Below are positions 28,760-39,004 of a stretch of 63,253 nt of DNA, piece after piece. Positions within the stretch are counted from its first letter, which is position 1; each line of letters opens with the position of its first letter. This DNA is from Lysobacteraceae bacterium 2PB (GTDB taxonomy: Bacteria > Pseudomonadota > Gammaproteobacteria > Xanthomonadales > Xanthomonadaceae): positions 1 through 63,253 of the forward strand of contig SCMT01000025.1 of NCBI GenBank assembly GCA_005502915.1, written 5' to 3'. The translations under genes and the position numbers were made by a program. Under the pieces are notes generated by a model that did no database searches, had not been told where the DNA came from, and saw only the letters and a list, made by a program, of their open reading frames with translations.

Positions 28760-28928
28760 CGATTCCGAATGAGGTAACCGCCGGACAAGGGGCGGTTCCG
28801 GGATCGGCGGAAGGTCGCCGATCGGCGACATCGGTCACGCCTGCGCGCAGCCGCGCACGCCGGCCGGACCGAACCGGGACCGATGGAAAGGCCAGGCATG
28901 GTCGCTGTCTTCACAGGAGAGGTGCAGA

Positions 28929-29333
28929 GTGGTGGTGATGACTTGCCGGATCGGGGGGACGGTCCGCATCGGTGACGACATCCATGTCACGCTGCAACGC
29001 CGCCTGCAGGACCGGGTCACCCTCGGTGTGATCGCACCCGCAGGCAGCCGCCTGCATTTCGACGGTGCGTGCCTGCAGCCGATCGTGTTGCCCAGCGGCG
29101 CGCAGGCCTATCTCTTCTCCCTGCTCGGCGTGCGGCGCTTCCGCATCGACGGCATCGAGGTCGAAGTCTGGATTCCCGGCGATGCCGTACCGCTGGCGTC
29201 CGACTGCGACGACCATGTCCATTTCGGCATCCGCACGCCGCAGCCGCTGCGGATCACCTGCGAACAGGAACACGAGCCGCCGGCGCGCATCGCGCCGCGG
29301 CCCCAGGCGTCGCCCGTGCAGCTCCGGAACTGA
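28929..29333 (+). CDS. Tandem CsrA-like protein lacking RNA-binding arginines
   Basis: This 134-residue protein aligns without gaps to CsrA over residues 1-51: MVVMTCRIGGTVRIGDDIHV against [20 protein letters not shown], then GVIAP for GVNAP. The RNA-binding residues R6 and R44 of CsrA are C6 and F44 here. A second, more diverged copy seems to occupy about 62-116 (FRIDGIEVEVW, VHFGIRTPQPLRITCEQE), where the R44 equivalent is also changed. A proline-rich tail follows. The GTG at 28929 is chosen: AGGAGAGG lies six bases upstream and the MVVMT start matches CsrA. A fused pseudo-dimer with altered or lost RNA binding is inferred. Confidence 0.75.
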   Translation: MVVMTCRIGGTVRIGDDIHVTLQRRLQDRVTLGVIAPAGSRLHFDGACLQPIVLPSGAQAYLFSLLGVRRFRIDGIEVEVWIPGDAVPLASDCDDHVHFGIRTPQPLRITCEQEHEPPARIAPRPQASPVQLRN

Positions 29334-29378
29334 GCGCTCCGCCCTGACGGCGCGCTCGAACCAGGTTCCGGAACGACA

Positions 29379-29404
29379 GAAGGCCCGGTGAGAACCGGGC
29401 CTTC
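29379..29404. terminator. Bidirectional hairpin between convergent genes
   Basis: A stem of 10-11 bases (29379-29389 with 29394-29404) has a four-base GAGA loop. It lies 46 bases after the CsrA-like stop and 89 bases after the cysNC stop on the other strand. T-richness is modest (CTTCATATTG), so it is a moderate terminator for the plus strand. Confidence 0.65.
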
Positions 29405-29493
29405 ATATTGATGGGCTTGTTGATGGACGCATCGATGGGCCGGTGGCCTGCCGACGGGTCCGGGCAAGGGCACCGCCCTGCCCGGCCCGCAGG

Positions 29494-31401
29494 TCAACCC
29501 TGCCCCAGGATCCGCTGCACCACCGCTTCGGCCAGGGCTTCCGGCGAGTGGGCGACCGTATCCAGCCGCAGTTCCGGGGATTCCGGTGCCTCGTACGGCG
29601 AGTCGATGCCGGTGAAGTTCGGGATCTTGCCGGCGCGGGCCTTGGCGTACAGGCCCTTCACGTCGCGCCCCTCGGCGACCGCCAGCGGCGTGTCGACGAA
29701 GACCTCGACGAACTCGTCGCCCTCGAACAGCTCGCGCGCCATCTGCCGCTCGGCGCGGAACGGCGAGATGAAGCTGACCAGCACGATCAGGCCGGCGTCG
29801 ACCATCAGCTTCGACACCTCGGCGACGCGGCGGATGTTCTCGACGCGGTCCTCCTCGCTGAAGCCCAGGTCCTTGTTCAGGCCATGGCGGACGTTGTCGC
29901 CGTCGAGGATGTAGGTATGCAGGCCGAGCGCGGCCAGGCGCTTCTCGACCAGGTTTGCCACCGTCGACTTGCCCGAACCGGACAGGCCGGTGAACCAGAC
30001 GCAGCGCGGCGACTGGCCGAGGCTGCGCGCGCGGGCGGCCTTGTCCACTTCCAGGTGCTGCCAGTGGATGTTCGCGGCGCGGCGCAGCGCGAAGTCCAGG
30101 GTGCCGGCGGCGACCGTGCCGTTGGTCTGGCGATCGATCAGGATGAAGGCGCCGAGCTCGCGGCTGTCCGCATACGACTCGAAGGCGACCGGCTGGTCGA
30201 GATGCAGGTTGCAGTAGCCGACCTCGTTGAGTTCGAGGTGCTTCGCGGCCAGGTGGTCCTGCGTGTTCACGTCGACGCGGTGCTTGATCTCGGTCACCGA
30301 GGCGCCGACGGTGCGCGCGCCGATCTTCAGCCAGTACGGACGGCCCGGCAGCAGCGCCTGCTCGCCCATCCACAGCACGTGGGCGGCGAACTGGTCCGCG
30401 ACCTGCGCCGGCGCGCTTGCGGCGGCGATCACGTCGCCACGGCTGATGTCGATCTCGTCCTCCAGGGTCAGCGTGACCGCCTGGCCGACGATGGCGAGGT
30501 CGAGATCGCCGTCGCCGGTGACGATGCGCGCGATCTTCGAGCGGCGACCGGACGGCAGGGCGACGATCTCGTCGCCCACCCGCGCCACGCCGGACACGAG
30601 GGTACCGGCGAAGCCGCGGAAGTTCTGGTCGGGCCGGCAGACCCACTGCACCGGCATGCGCAGGCCCAGATCCTTGCGCGCGTGCGAGGCATCGACGGTC
30701 TCCAGGTGTTCGAGCAGCGTCGGGCCGGCGTACCAGGGCATGCGTGCCGAGCGCTCCAGCATGTTGTCGCCGTTGAGCGCCGACAGCGGGATCGCGGTGA
30801 CGTTCGCGATGCCCAGCTGCGCGGCCAGCGCGCGGTAGTCGTCGGCGATGCGCGCGAACACGGCTTCGTCATGGTCGACGAGGTCCATCTTGTTCACCGC
30901 CAGCACCACGTGGCGGATGCCCAGCAGCGAGACGATGTAGCTGTGCCGGCGGGTCTGGGTGAGCAGGCCCTTGCGCGCATCGACCAGGACGATGGCGAGA
31001 TCGGCGGTGGACGCGCCGGTGGCCATGTTGCGGGTGTACTGCTCGTGGCCCGGGCAGTCGGCGACGATGAACTTGCGCTGGTCGGTGCTGAAGAAGCGGT
31101 AGGCGACATCGATGGTGATGCCCTGCTCGCGCTCGGCCTGCAGGCCGTCGACGAGCAGCGCGAAATCGATCTGGCCGTTCTGAGTACCGTGGCGGCGGCT
31201 GTCGGCTTCGAGCGCGGCCAACTGGTCGTCGAGCAGCAGCTTGGTGTCGTGCAGCAGGCGACCGATCAGCGTGCTCTTGCCGTCGTCGACGCTGCCGCAG
31301 GTGATGAAGCGCAGCAGCTGCTTGTGCTCGTGCTGTTCGAGGTAGGCGGCGACGGCGGCGATGGCGTCCTGCGCGGGCGCGTCCTGGGTCAGTGCATTCA
31401 T
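29494..31401 (-). CDS. cysNC: CysN/CysC fusion: sulfate adenylyltransferase GTPase plus APS kinase
   Basis: This 635-residue protein fuses CysN (about 25-440) and CysC (about 440-635). The GTPase has GSVDDGKST at 36-44, [15 protein letters not shown] and [10 protein letters not shown]. The kinase has a Walker [10 protein letters not shown] and the family blocks [20 protein letters not shown] and [16 protein letters not shown]. Together with CysD it makes APS from sulfate and ATP, coupled to GTP hydrolysis, and phosphorylates it to PAPS. The ATG overlaps the cysD stop (TGATG). The fusion is common in Xanthomonadaceae and rhizobia (NodQ type). Confidence 0.97.
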   Translation of the reverse strand: MNALTQDAPAQDAIAAVAAYLEQHEHKQLLRFITCGSVDDGKSTLIGRLLHDTKLLLDDQLAALEADSRRHGTQNGQIDFALLVDGLQAEREQGITIDVAYRFFSTDQRKFIVADCPGHEQYTRNMATGASTADLAIVLVDARKGLLTQTRRHSYIVSLLGIRHVVLAVNKMDLVDHDEAVFARIADDYRALAAQLGIANVTAIPLSALNGDNMLERSARMPWYAGPTLLEHLETVDASHARKDLGLRMPVQWVCRPDQNFRGFAGTLVSGVARVGDEIVALPSGRRSKIARIVTGDGDLDLAIVGQAVTLTLEDEIDISRGDVIAAASAPAQVADQFAAHVLWMGEQALLPGRPYWLKIGARTVGASVTEIKHRVDVNTQDHLAAKHLELNEVGYCNLHLDQPVAFESYADSRELGAFILIDRQTNGTVAAGTLDFALRRAANIHWQHLEVDKAARARSLGQSPRCVWFTGLSGSGKSTVANLVEKRLAALGLHTYILDGDNVRHGLNKDLGFSEEDRVENIRRVAEVSKLMVDAGLIVLVSFISPFRAERQMARELFEGDEFVEVFVDTPLAVAEGRDVKGLYAKARAGKIPNFTGIDSPYEAPESPELRLDTVAHSPEALAEAVVQRILGQG

Positions 31402-32309
31402 CAGAAATAGCCCTCCTGCTTCTTCTTCTCCATCGAGGCGGAAGGATCGTGGTCGATCACCCGGCCCTGGCGTTCGGAGGTGGTGGCGACCAGCATCTCG
31501 GCGATGATCTTCTCCAGCGTGTCGGCCTCGGATTCGATCGCGCCGGTCAGCGGGTAGCAGCCGAGGGTGCGGAAGCGCACGCGCTTCATCGCCGGCGCTT
31601 CGCCGTCGTGCAGCGGCAGGCGGTCGTCGTCGACCATGATCAGCGCGCCGTCGCGCTCGACCACCGGGCGCTCCTGGGCGAAATACAGCGAGGGCACCGG
31701 GATCTTCTCGCGGAAGATGTACAGCCACACGTCCAGTTCGGTCCAGTTGGAGATCGGGAACACGCGCACCGATTCGCCCTTGTGGATGCGGGTGTTGTAG
31801 AGGTTCCACAGCTCGGGACGCTGGTTCTTCGGGTCCCAGCGGTGCTGCGCGGTGCGGAACGAGAACACGCGCTCCTTGGCGCGGGACTTCTCCTCGTCGC
31901 GCCGCGCGCCGCCGATGGCGGCATCGAAGCCGTGCAGGTCCAGCGCCTGCTTCAGCGCCTGGGTCTTCATCACGTCGGTGTGCACGGTGGCGCCGAAGGT
32001 GATGGGATTCATGCCCATCGCCACGCCTTCCGGGTTGGTGTGCACGCGCAGCTCGATGCCGGTTTCCTCGGCACGGCGGTTGCGGAAGGCGATCATCTCG
32101 CGGAACTTCCAGCCGGTGTCGATGTGCATGAGCGGGATGGGCGACCGGCCGGGCGCGAACGCCTTCTGCAGCAGGTGCAGCAGCACCGAGCTGTCCTTGC
32201 CGATCGAATACAGCATGACCGGGTTGCGGAACTCGGCCGCGACCTCGCGGAGGATGTGGATGCTCTCGGCTTCGAGCCGATCGAGATGACTCAGGGCGGG
32301 AATGGACAT
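31401..32309 (-). CDS. cysD: CysD, sulfate adenylyltransferase subunit 2
   Basis: This 302-residue protein matches CysD, the ATP-binding catalytic half of ATP sulfurylase. The PP-loop [13 protein letters not shown] is at about 34-46, with [26 protein letters not shown] and the C-terminal Q-E-G-Y-F characteristic of CysD. It precedes and overlaps cysNC and lies 63 bases after the TauE/SafE gene, so the three are likely one transcript. The divergent cysJIH operon shares the control region at 33123-33289. Confidence 0.97.
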   Translation of the reverse strand: MSIPALSHLDRLEAESIHILREVAAEFRNPVMLYSIGKDSSVLLHLLQKAFAPGRSPIPLMHIDTGWKFREMIAFRNRRAEETGIELRVHTNPEGVAMGMNPITFGATVHTDVMKTQALKQALDLHGFDAAIGGARRDEEKSRAKERVFSFRTAQHRWDPKNQRPELWNLYNTRIHKGESVRVFPISNWTELDVWLYIFREKIPVPSLYFAQERPVVERDGALIMVDDDRLPLHDGEAPAMKRVRFRTLGCYPLTGAIESEADTLEKIIAEMLVATTSERQGRVIDHDPSASMEKKKQEGYF

Positions 32310-32372
32310 GGAATCTCGACAGGGAACCAGATGAGGCGGGAGCCGGGGCCGACGGGGTCGACGACCGATGGC

Positions 32373-33122
32373 CTAGCCGGCGAAGGTCTTGTACAGGGTC
32401 CGCAGGCTCAGGCCAATCACCAGCAGGCCGACGAAGGGCATGAGCACGCGGGGTTTGACGAAGCGGATCAACCAGGCGCCGAGCGGGGCGGCCAGCACCC
32501 CGCCGATGGCCAGCCCGATCACGATGCCGATGTGGCTGAAGCCCATCGTGACCAGGAAGACGATCGACGCCGTCAGGGTGACGAAGAACTCCACCGCGTT
32601 AACGCTGCCCACGGTGAGGCGCAGCTCGTGCCCGCGGGCGATCAGGTTGGTGGCCACGATCGGGCCCCAGCCGCCGCCGCCGATGGCGTCGAGGAAGGCG
32701 CCGATGAAGCCCACCGTGGACACGTGCGAGGTCACCTCGCGCGGCACCAGCTCCTTGAAGGCCTTGAACAGGATGATCACGCCCATCAGCAGCAGGTAGC
32801 CGGCGATCCAGGGCTTGAGGGCATCGCCGTCGATCGCGGTCAGCAGGTAGGCGCCGATGCCCGCGCCCAGCACCCCGGGCAGGAGCAGGCGCCGGAACAG
32901 CTTGCGGTCGATGTTGCCGAACGCATGGTGCGAGATCGCCGAGGTGCCGGTGGTGAAGCATTCGGCGGCATGCACCGTCGCGCTGCTGACCGCCGGCGGC
33001 ACGCCGAAGCCCAGCAGAAGCGTGGAAGCGGTCACACCATAGGCCATGCCCAGCGCGCCATCGACGAGTTGCGCAGCGAAACCGATCGCGATGAACAGGA
33101 GGAAATCGGGGGGCAGATCCAT
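32373..33122 (-). CDS. TauE/SafE sulfite or sulfate transporter
   Basis: This 249-residue inner-membrane protein belongs to TauE/SafE (DUF81), with about seven to eight TM helices. Conserved stretches include [20 protein letters not shown] near the start and [20 protein letters not shown] in the middle, with [12 protein letters not shown] after it. In cys clusters such proteins export sulfite or import sulfate-related anions; direction cannot be decided here. It is the first gene of the minus-strand cysD-cysNC operon. The ATG at 33122 gives a family-like start; longer in-frame extensions are basic and lack a match. Confidence 0.92.
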   Translation of the reverse strand: MDLPPDFLLFIAIGFAAQLVDGALGMAYGVTASTLLLGFGVPPAVSSATVHAAECFTTGTSAISHHAFGNIDRKLFRRLLLPGVLGAGIGAYLLTAIDGDALKPWIAGYLLLMGVIILFKAFKELVPREVTSHVSTVGFIGAFLDAIGGGGWGPIVATNLIARGHELRLTVGSVNAVEFFVTLTASIVFLVTMGFSHIGIVIGLAIGGVLAAPLGAWLIRFVKPRVLMPFVGLLVIGLSLRTLYKTFAG

Positions 33123-33289
33123 GTGGGGAGGAGCCGCTGAAGGCTTTCCAGTATCGATAAACCCTCCCGGCGTCGAAAGTGCGCGCCGGCATAAGCGAAT
33201 AACGACCGATCCTTTCCTGCTTGAAATACAGGGACATAGGCTGAGTCCATCCCCCGGACCCCCATCCCGGGCAGCCTCAGGTTCCCGCC
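33123..33289. promoter_or_regulatory. Divergent control region of the cysDNC and cysJIH operons
   Basis: This 167-base gap separates the two sulfate-assimilation operons. It holds AT-rich patches, AGTATCGATAAAC at 33150-33162 and CATAAGCGAATAAC at 33190-33203, which resemble CysB-binding stretches, and a TTGAAA hexamer at 33221-33226 that could be a -35 for cysJ. CysB is encoded at 37790-38776. The exact promoters cannot be placed from sequence alone. Confidence 0.5.
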
Positions 33290-35128
33290 ATGTCTTCCGC
33301 CCCCGCCACCGTCGCCCTGTCCACGCTCGCGCAGCCGCCGCTGTCGGTGGAGCCCTTCGCCCAGATCGCCCGCCTCGCCGAGGGCCTGGACAGCGCCGGC
33401 CTGTGGTGGCTGTCGGGGTATGCGGCGGGACTGGCACGGGCACAGGGCGGGCTGGTGCCGCTGGCGCCGGTGGCAGGCCAGGCCGATGCCGCCGCACAGC
33501 CGCGCGAGCGCCTGACCGTGGTCTACGGCAGCCAGACCGGCAACGCCAAGCGCGTGGCCGAGGCCCTGGCCGCGAAATTCGAGGCCGAAGGCCTGCCGGT
33601 GCGCCTGCTTCGCGCCGATGCGTATCCGACTCGGGAGCTCAAGGACGAGCACTATCTTGCGATCGTGATCAGCACCCAGGGCGACGGCGACCCGCCGGAC
33701 GACGCCCGCGCGCTGGTCGAATTCCTCGACGGCAAGCGCGCGCCGAAGCTGCCGGGCCTGCGCTACACCGTCCTCGGGCTGGGCGACTCCAGCTATCCGC
33801 AGTTCTGCGCCATCGGCCAGCGCATCGATGCCCGCCTCGAAGCCCTGGGCGCGCAGCGCTGGGTGGCCCGCGCCGACGCCGACCTCGACATCGAGACCGT
33901 GGCCGCGCCGTGGTCGGCGCAGGTCCTGGCCGAAGGCAAGGAGGCGCTGAAGGCGCGCAGCGCGCCGCTGGCCACGGTCACCCCGCTGCGGCCGCACCTC
34001 GCCGCACCGGTCGCCTGGACCCGCGAACGCCCGTTCACGGCGGAGCTGCTCACCAACCAGCGCATCACCGGCCGAGGTTCGGACAAGGACATCCGCCACA
34101 TCGAACTGTCGCTGGAAGGCGCCGGCCTGGAGTACGAACCGGGCGACGCGCTCGGCGTGGTCATCGAGAATCCGCCGGCCCTGGTCGAGGCGATCGTCGC
34201 CGAACTCGGCCTCGATGCTGCCGCACCGGTCACCGTGGGCACGGACACCCTGCCCCTGCGCGACTGGCTGGGCAAGCGCCGCGAGATCACCCGCCTGAGC
34301 CGCCCCTTCGTCGCCACCCACGCCGCGCACGCCGGCAGCGACGCGCTGAACCGCCTGCTCGCGCCCGACCAGCGCGAGGCACTGACCGCGCTGATGGCCG
34401 ATGCGCAGATCATCGACCTGCTGCACGACCATCCGGGTGCGTGGACCGCCGAAGCGCTGGTCGAGGCCCTGCGTCCACTGCAGCCGCGCCTGTATTCCAT
34501 CGCGTCCAGCCGCAAGGCCGTCGGCGACGAAGCGCACCTCACCGTGGCTCACGTCGAATACCTGCGTGGCGACGCCACCCGCTGGGGCGCGGCCTCGCAC
34601 TTCCTCGCCGCCCGCGAGGAAGGCGCGCAGGTGCAGGTCTACATCGAGCACAACGAGCGCTTCCGCCTGCCCGCCGACGGCGCGAAGGACATCATCATGA
34701 TCGGCCCGGGCACCGGCGTCGCGCCGTTCCGCGCCTTCGTGCAGGAGCGCGAAGCCGTCGCCGCCACCGGTCGCAACTGGCTGTTCTTCGGCAACCCGCA
34801 CGCCCGCGAGGATTTCCTCTACCAGGTCGAATGGCAGGACGCACTCAAGCGCGGCGCGCTGCATCGCCTCGACCTCGCGTTCTCGCGCGACCAGGCCAGC
34901 AAGGTCTACGTGCAGCACCGCCTGCGCGAACAGGCGCGCGAACTGTACGCGTGGCTGGAAAACGGCGCGCATCTCTACGTCTGCGGCGATGCCACGCGCA
35001 TGGCCAAGGACGTGCATGCCGCGCTGCTGGACATCATCGCGGTGCAGGGCGGCAAGTCCGCCGAAGACGCCAACGACTACCTCAATGCCCTGCAGGCGCA
35101 GGGCCGCTACGCCCGGGACGTGTACTGA
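33290..35128 (+). CDS. cysJ: CysJ, sulfite reductase flavoprotein subunit
   Basis: This 612-residue protein is the NADPH-dependent flavoprotein of sulfite reductase. It has a flavodoxin domain ([20 protein letters not shown] at about 74-93, [24 protein letters not shown]), an FAD domain ([15 protein letters not shown]) and an NADPH domain ([28 protein letters not shown]), ending GRYARDVY. It passes electrons to CysI. The stop and the cysI start overlap (TGATG). It is soluble, unlike the membrane-anchored paralogue at 14334. Confidence 0.97.
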   Translation: MSSAPATVALSTLAQPPLSVEPFAQIARLAEGLDSAGLWWLSGYAAGLARAQGGLVPLAPVAGQADAAAQPRERLTVVYGSQTGNAKRVAEALAAKFEAEGLPVRLLRADAYPTRELKDEHYLAIVISTQGDGDPPDDARALVEFLDGKRAPKLPGLRYTVLGLGDSSYPQFCAIGQRIDARLEALGAQRWVARADADLDIETVAAPWSAQVLAEGKEALKARSAPLATVTPLRPHLAAPVAWTRERPFTAELLTNQRITGRGSDKDIRHIELSLEGAGLEYEPGDALGVVIENPPALVEAIVAELGLDAAAPVTVGTDTLPLRDWLGKRREITRLSRPFVATHAAHAGSDALNRLLAPDQREALTALMADAQIIDLLHDHPGAWTAEALVEALRPLQPRLYSIASSRKAVGDEAHLTVAHVEYLRGDATRWGAASHFLAAREEGAQVQVYIEHNERFRLPADGAKDIIMIGPGTGVAPFRAFVQEREAVAATGRNWLFFGNPHAREDFLYQVEWQDALKRGALHRLDLAFSRDQASKVYVQHRLREQARELYAWLENGAHLYVCGDATRMAKDVHAALLDIIAVQGGKSAEDANDYLNALQAQGRYARDVY

Positions 35129-36840
35129 TGAGCGCTCACTCCGTCGAAGACATCAAACGGCAGAGCGGTCGCCTGCGCGGCACCCTGGTCGAATCGCTGG
35201 GCAACCAGATCACCGGCGCGCTGGCCGAGGACGACCAGACCCTGATCAAGTACCACGGCAGCTACCAGCAGGACGACCGCGACATCCGCGACGAGCGCCG
35301 CCGGCAGAAACTGGAGCCGGCGTATTCGTTCATGATCCGCACCCGCACCCCGGGTGGCGTGGTCACGCCGGCACAGTGGCTGAAGCTCGACGCCATCGCG
35401 ACGACCTACGCCGAACGCGGCCTGCGCGTGACCACGCGCCAGGCCTTCCAGTACCACGGCGTGATCAAGGGCGAACTCAAGGCGACGATGCAGGCGATCA
35501 ACGCCGCGCTGATCGACACCCTCGCCGCCTGCGGCGATGTCAACCGCAACATCGCGGTCGCCGCGAACCCCTATCTCTCCGCCGTGCACACGCAGGTGCA
35601 GTCACAGGCCGAAGCCCTGTCGAAGCACCTGCTGCCGAACAGCCGCGCCTACTACGAAATCTGGCTCGACGAAGAGAAGGTCGCCGGCAGCGGCGAGGAA
35701 GAGGAGCCGATCTACGGTGCCGTCTACCTGCCGCGCAAGTTCAAGATCGGCTTCGCGGTGCCGCCGAGCAACGATGTCGACGTGTTCGCGCAGGATCTCG
35801 GCTACATCGCGATCATCGAGGACGGCCGGCTCGCCGGCTACAACGTCAGCGTCGGCGGCGGCATGGGTGCGACCCATGGCGACCCGGAAACCTATCCGCG
35901 CCTCGGCAACGTGATCGGCTTCATCACGCCCGATCAGGTGATCGCGGTCGGCGAGGCCGTCGTCACCACCCAGCGCGACTGGGGCAACCGCGCAGTGCGC
36001 AAGCGCGCACGCCTGAAGTACACGATCGACGACCACGGCCTGGAGAACTTCCGCGACGAAGTGGCGAAGCGCGCGGGCATCGCGTTCGGTCCCGCGCGCG
36101 AGTACGCCTTCGACCACAACGCCGACCAGTTCGGCTGGAGCCAGGGCGATGACGGCCTCTGGCACCTCACTCTGCGCATCATCGCCGGCCGCATCTGGGA
36201 CCGGGACGGCGTCGAGCACCTCACCGGCCTGCGCAGGATCGCCGCGCTGCTTGACGAGGCCGGCGGAAAGAGCGAGTTCCGCCTCACCGCGAACCAGAAC
36301 CTGCTGATCGCCAACCTCGACGCCTCGCAACGCGACGCGGTCGATGCGCTGGTCCGTGAATACGCGCTCGACACGCACGCGGCGGCCTCGCCTGCGCGCA
36401 AGGCAGCGCTGGCCTGCGTCGCGCTGCCGACCTGCGGCTTGGCGATGGCCGAAGCCGAACGCTACCTGCCCGCCTTCGTCGACCGCATCGAAGTACTGCT
36501 GTCGAAGCACGGCCTTGATGGCGCCGACCTGCACATCCGCCTCAGCGGCTGCCCGAACGGCTGCTCGCGTCCCTACCTGGGCGAGATCGCGCTGGTCGGC
36601 AAGGCGCCTGGCCGCTACAACCTGATGATCGGCGCCGACCACCGCGGCCAGCGCCTGAACACGCTGTACCGCGAGAACATCGACGAAACCACCATCCTCG
36701 CCACCCTCGACCCGCTGTTCGCCCGCTATGCCGCCGAGCGCAGCAGCGGCGAGCGCTTCGGCGACTTCCTGGTCCGCGCCGGCGTCGTCGCCGTCGACGA
36801 CAGCGGCAGCAGGACGCTGCCATTGGAGCTGGTCGCATGA
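35128..36840 (+). CDS. cysI: CysI, sulfite reductase hemoprotein subunit
   Basis: This 570-residue protein reduces sulfite to sulfide using siroheme and a [4Fe-4S] cluster. The cluster ligands are C430 and C436 ([18 protein letters not shown]) and C475 and C479 ([13 protein letters not shown]). N-terminal blocks such as [19 protein letters not shown] and [14 protein letters not shown] are typical. The siroheme is made by CysG, encoded at 39005. The gene overlaps cysJ upstream and cysH downstream (ATGA). Confidence 0.98.
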   Translation: MSAHSVEDIKRQSGRLRGTLVESLGNQITGALAEDDQTLIKYHGSYQQDDRDIRDERRRQKLEPAYSFMIRTRTPGGVVTPAQWLKLDAIATTYAERGLRVTTRQAFQYHGVIKGELKATMQAINAALIDTLAACGDVNRNIAVAANPYLSAVHTQVQSQAEALSKHLLPNSRAYYEIWLDEEKVAGSGEEEEPIYGAVYLPRKFKIGFAVPPSNDVDVFAQDLGYIAIIEDGRLAGYNVSVGGGMGATHGDPETYPRLGNVIGFITPDQVIAVGEAVVTTQRDWGNRAVRKRARLKYTIDDHGLENFRDEVAKRAGIAFGPAREYAFDHNADQFGWSQGDDGLWHLTLRIIAGRIWDRDGVEHLTGLRRIAALLDEAGGKSEFRLTANQNLLIANLDASQRDAVDALVREYALDTHAAASPARKAALACVALPTCGLAMAEAERYLPAFVDRIEVLLSKHGLDGADLHIRLSGCPNGCSRPYLGEIALVGKAPGRYNLMIGADHRGQRLNTLYRENIDETTILATLDPLFARYAAERSSGERFGDFLVRAGVVAVDDSGSRTLPLELVA

Positions 36841-37586
36841 GCCTGCCCGACCCCGTCACCGCCGCCGAGTCGCCACAGGCGCTCGCCGAACTCAACCGCT
36901 GGCTGGCCGCGCGCAGCGCGCCCGAACGCGTCGAATGGGCGCTGGAGCACCTGGCCGGCAACCACGCGCTGTCGTCGAGCTTCGGCGCGCAGGCCGCCGT
37001 GGCCCTACACATGACGACGCAGGTGAAGCCGGACATCCCGGTGATCGTGGTCGACACCGGCTATCTGTTCCCGGAAACCTATCGCTTCATCGACGAACTC
37101 ACCGAACGCCTCAAGCTCAACCTGCATGTCTACCGCCCCCAGGTCGGCATCGCCTGGATGGAAGCGCGCCACGGCAAGCTCTGGGAACAGGGTCTGGAAG
37201 GCCTGAAGCACTACAACCAGATCCGCAAGGTCGAACCGATGCAGCGCGCGCTGCGCGAACTCGACGTGCGCACCTGGATCGCCGGCCTGCGCCGCAGCCA
37301 GTCCAGTTCGCGCGCGGGCGCCGGATTCCTGGAACTGCGCGACAACCGCTGGAAGCTGCAGCCGATCGTCGACTGGAGCGACTACGACGTCTGGAAATAC
37401 CTCGAATCCAACGGCCTGCCCTACCACCCGCTGTGGCACGAAGGTTACGTCTCGATCGGCGACACCCACACCACGCGCCCGCTGGAAGCCGGCATGAGCG
37501 AGGAAGACACTCGCTTCTTCGGCCTCAAGCGCGAATGCGGTCTGCACGAGGACTGGGGCACGGAGTCGCTGGCGAAGAGCGCCTGA
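36837..37586 (+). CDS. cysH: CysH, PAPS reductase
   Basis: This 249-residue protein reduces PAPS to sulfite with thioredoxin or glutaredoxin. The catalytic cysteine C234 is in [10 protein letters not shown]. The PP-loop-like [18 protein letters not shown] and [18 protein letters not shown] are present. The paired cysteines that bind an Fe-S cluster in APS reductases are absent, so it is the PAPS-using type, consistent with the APS kinase domain in CysNC. It overlaps cysI by ATGA and ends the operon. Confidence 0.96.
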   Translation: MSLPDPVTAAESPQALAELNRWLAARSAPERVEWALEHLAGNHALSSSFGAQAAVALHMTTQVKPDIPVIVVDTGYLFPETYRFIDELTERLKLNLHVYRPQVGIAWMEARHGKLWEQGLEGLKHYNQIRKVEPMQRALRELDVRTWIAGLRRSQSSSRAGAGFLELRDNRWKLQPIVDWSDYDVWKYLESNGLPYHPLWHEGYVSIGDTHTTRPLEAGMSEEDTRFFGLKRECGLHEDWGTESLAKSA

Positions 37587-37597
37587 CACCTGCAGTT

Positions 37598-37707
37598 GTA
37601 GAGCAGAGCGAAGCTTCGCTGCACCGCCTCCGCCAGCCAGCCCAACCAACGCAGCGTCGCGATCGCGGTCTCCGGAAAGAACACAGCGGAGCTTCGCTCC
37701 GCTCTAC
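37598..37707. repeat. Paired GAGC-rich palindromes, copy A (BIME-like)
   Basis: Two related palindromes lie in opposite orientation: 37598-37622, starting GTAGAGCAGAGCGAAGC, and 37685-37707, ending CCGCTCTAC, whose arms 37685-37692 and 37696-37703 pair perfectly around TTC. They belong to the family also found at 54386-54450 and 61566-61625. All copies lie between genes; here they follow cysH in a convergent gap. Copy A is the most degenerate and has the longest spacer, about 62 bases. Confidence 0.8.
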
Positions 37708-37733
37708 ACGAAAGCGCATCGGATCATCCGAAA

Positions 37734-37764
37734 CACGAACGCCCGGCATCGCCGGGCGTTCGTG
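37734..37764. terminator. Convergent hairpin between cysH and cysB
   Basis: A perfect 14-base stem (37734-37747 with 37751-37764) encloses a three-base ATC loop. On the minus strand it is followed by TTT, so it most likely terminates cysB, whose stop is 26 bases away, and may also block read-through from cysH. Confidence 0.8.
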
Positions 37765-37789
37765 CATGTCGCAAGGACTCGCGACGACG

Positions 37790-38776
37790 TCAGTTGGTGA
37801 TCACCTGGCTCAGGTCGGTCCAGGTCGGCGGCGCAGGCCAGGTCGCGGCCTGGTTGCCGGCGAGGATGCGGCGCAGGTCATGGCGATCGAGCTGCGGCGC
37901 GAGCGAGACCAGCAGCTCCACGGTGTAGTCGCGCAGCACGCGTTCGCGCGGCAAGACGGCCCAGGCGGTGCACTCGGGGATCGCGTCCGGCGCCGGGAAG
38001 GCGACCAGGTCGGAATCCTGGATCGCGCTGACCGCCATTTCGGCGAGCAGGCCGACGCCGATGCCGGCGCGCACGTAGGTCTTGATCAGGTCGGCGTCGC
38101 GCGCGGTCATCGCCAATTGAGGTTCGAGTCCGCGCGTGGCGAAGGCGCGGCGCAGCGAGGAGTCCGGGCGGATCGAGGATTCGTAGCTCACCAGCGGGTA
38201 GCCGGCGAGATCGGCCAGGGTCGGCCGCGCGCCGCTCTGCGCCAGCGGGTGCGAACGCTGCATCAGCACGACGCGGCGCCAGCGGAACAGCGGGATGGCC
38301 ACGCCATCGGCCGGCACGTCCCCGGCGGTGCTGATCAGGGCGAGGTCTGCCTCGCCACGGGCCAGTTGCGACAGCACGTCGCCGTCGGCGCTGGGCTGCA
38401 GGTGGATGCTCAGGCGCGGATAGGCCTGGTGGACCTGCGAGATCACCGGCGGCAGCACGAAGCGGGCCTGGGTGTGCGTGGTGGCGATCAGCAGCTGGCC
38501 GTGGCCGTCGCGACGCTGGTTGGCGGCGAAGGCGCGGATGTTCGAGGCTTCCAGCAGGATCTTGCGGGCGTGGGCCAGCACCTGGGCACCGGCCGGGGTG
38601 AGCTCTTCCAGGCTCCTTCCCTTGCGGACGAACAGCAGGAAGCCCAGCTCGTCCTCCAGTTGCTTGAGTTGCTTCGACAGGCCGGGCTGTGTGGCGTGGA
38701 CGTGTTCGGCCGCCGAGGTGATGTTGAAGCCCGCATCGGCAATTGCGACGAAGTAGCGCAGTTGAACAAGGGTCAT
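37790..38776 (-). CDS. cysB: CysB, LysR-type regulator of cysteine biosynthesis
   Basis: This 328-residue protein matches CysB. The winged HTH is at the N-terminus (MTLVQLRYFVAIADAGFNIT, SAAEHVHATQPGLSKQLKQL), and the effector domain has IATTHTQARFVLPPVI and LISYESS-like LVSYESSIRPDSSLRRAF. CysB activates sulfate-assimilation operons in the presence of O- or N-acetylserine. The start at 38776 is the family start; upstream in-frame codons lack similarity. It lies between the cysJIH operon and the divergent cysG gene and probably controls both. Confidence 0.95.
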   Translation of the reverse strand: MTLVQLRYFVAIADAGFNITSAAEHVHATQPGLSKQLKQLEDELGFLLFVRKGRSLEELTPAGAQVLAHARKILLEASNIRAFAANQRRDGHGQLLIATTHTQARFVLPPVISQVHQAYPRLSIHLQPSADGDVLSQLARGEADLALISTAGDVPADGVAIPLFRWRRVVLMQRSHPLAQSGARPTLADLAGYPLVSYESSIRPDSSLRRAFATRGLEPQLAMTARDADLIKTYVRAGIGVGLLAEMAVSAIQDSDLVAFPAPDAIPECTAWAVLPRERVLRDYTVELLVSLAPQLDRHDLRRILAGNQAATWPAPPTWTDLSQVITN

Positions 38777-39004
38777 GACGGTCTTTCCGGAAGCGAGAGC
38801 AAAGGACGGGAAACGGGGCACCCCCAATGATGCCCTGAAATCTAATCTCTTCATGCGGATCAAGAGATTTAATTCTGATAACTTATAGAAATAAAACTGT
38901 CATCGCACATTCCAAATTCTTATATAGCAAGTCAGGGCGGTCATTTCCGGCGTCCCGGTCGCGGATTTACGTTGGACTGCCCGTTCCCAGACCCGGACCC
39001 GGCC
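38777..39004. promoter_or_regulatory. Divergent cysB-cysG control region
   Basis: This 228-base gap has a strongly AT-rich core at 38857-38930 (TTCTGATAACTTATAGAAATAAA and TTCTTATATAGCAAG), far below the GC of its neighbours. CysB sites are typically AT-rich and poorly conserved, and TTATAGAAATAA fits that picture. Promoters for cysG (plus) and cysB (minus) are expected here but cannot be pinned to single hexamers. Confidence 0.5.
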
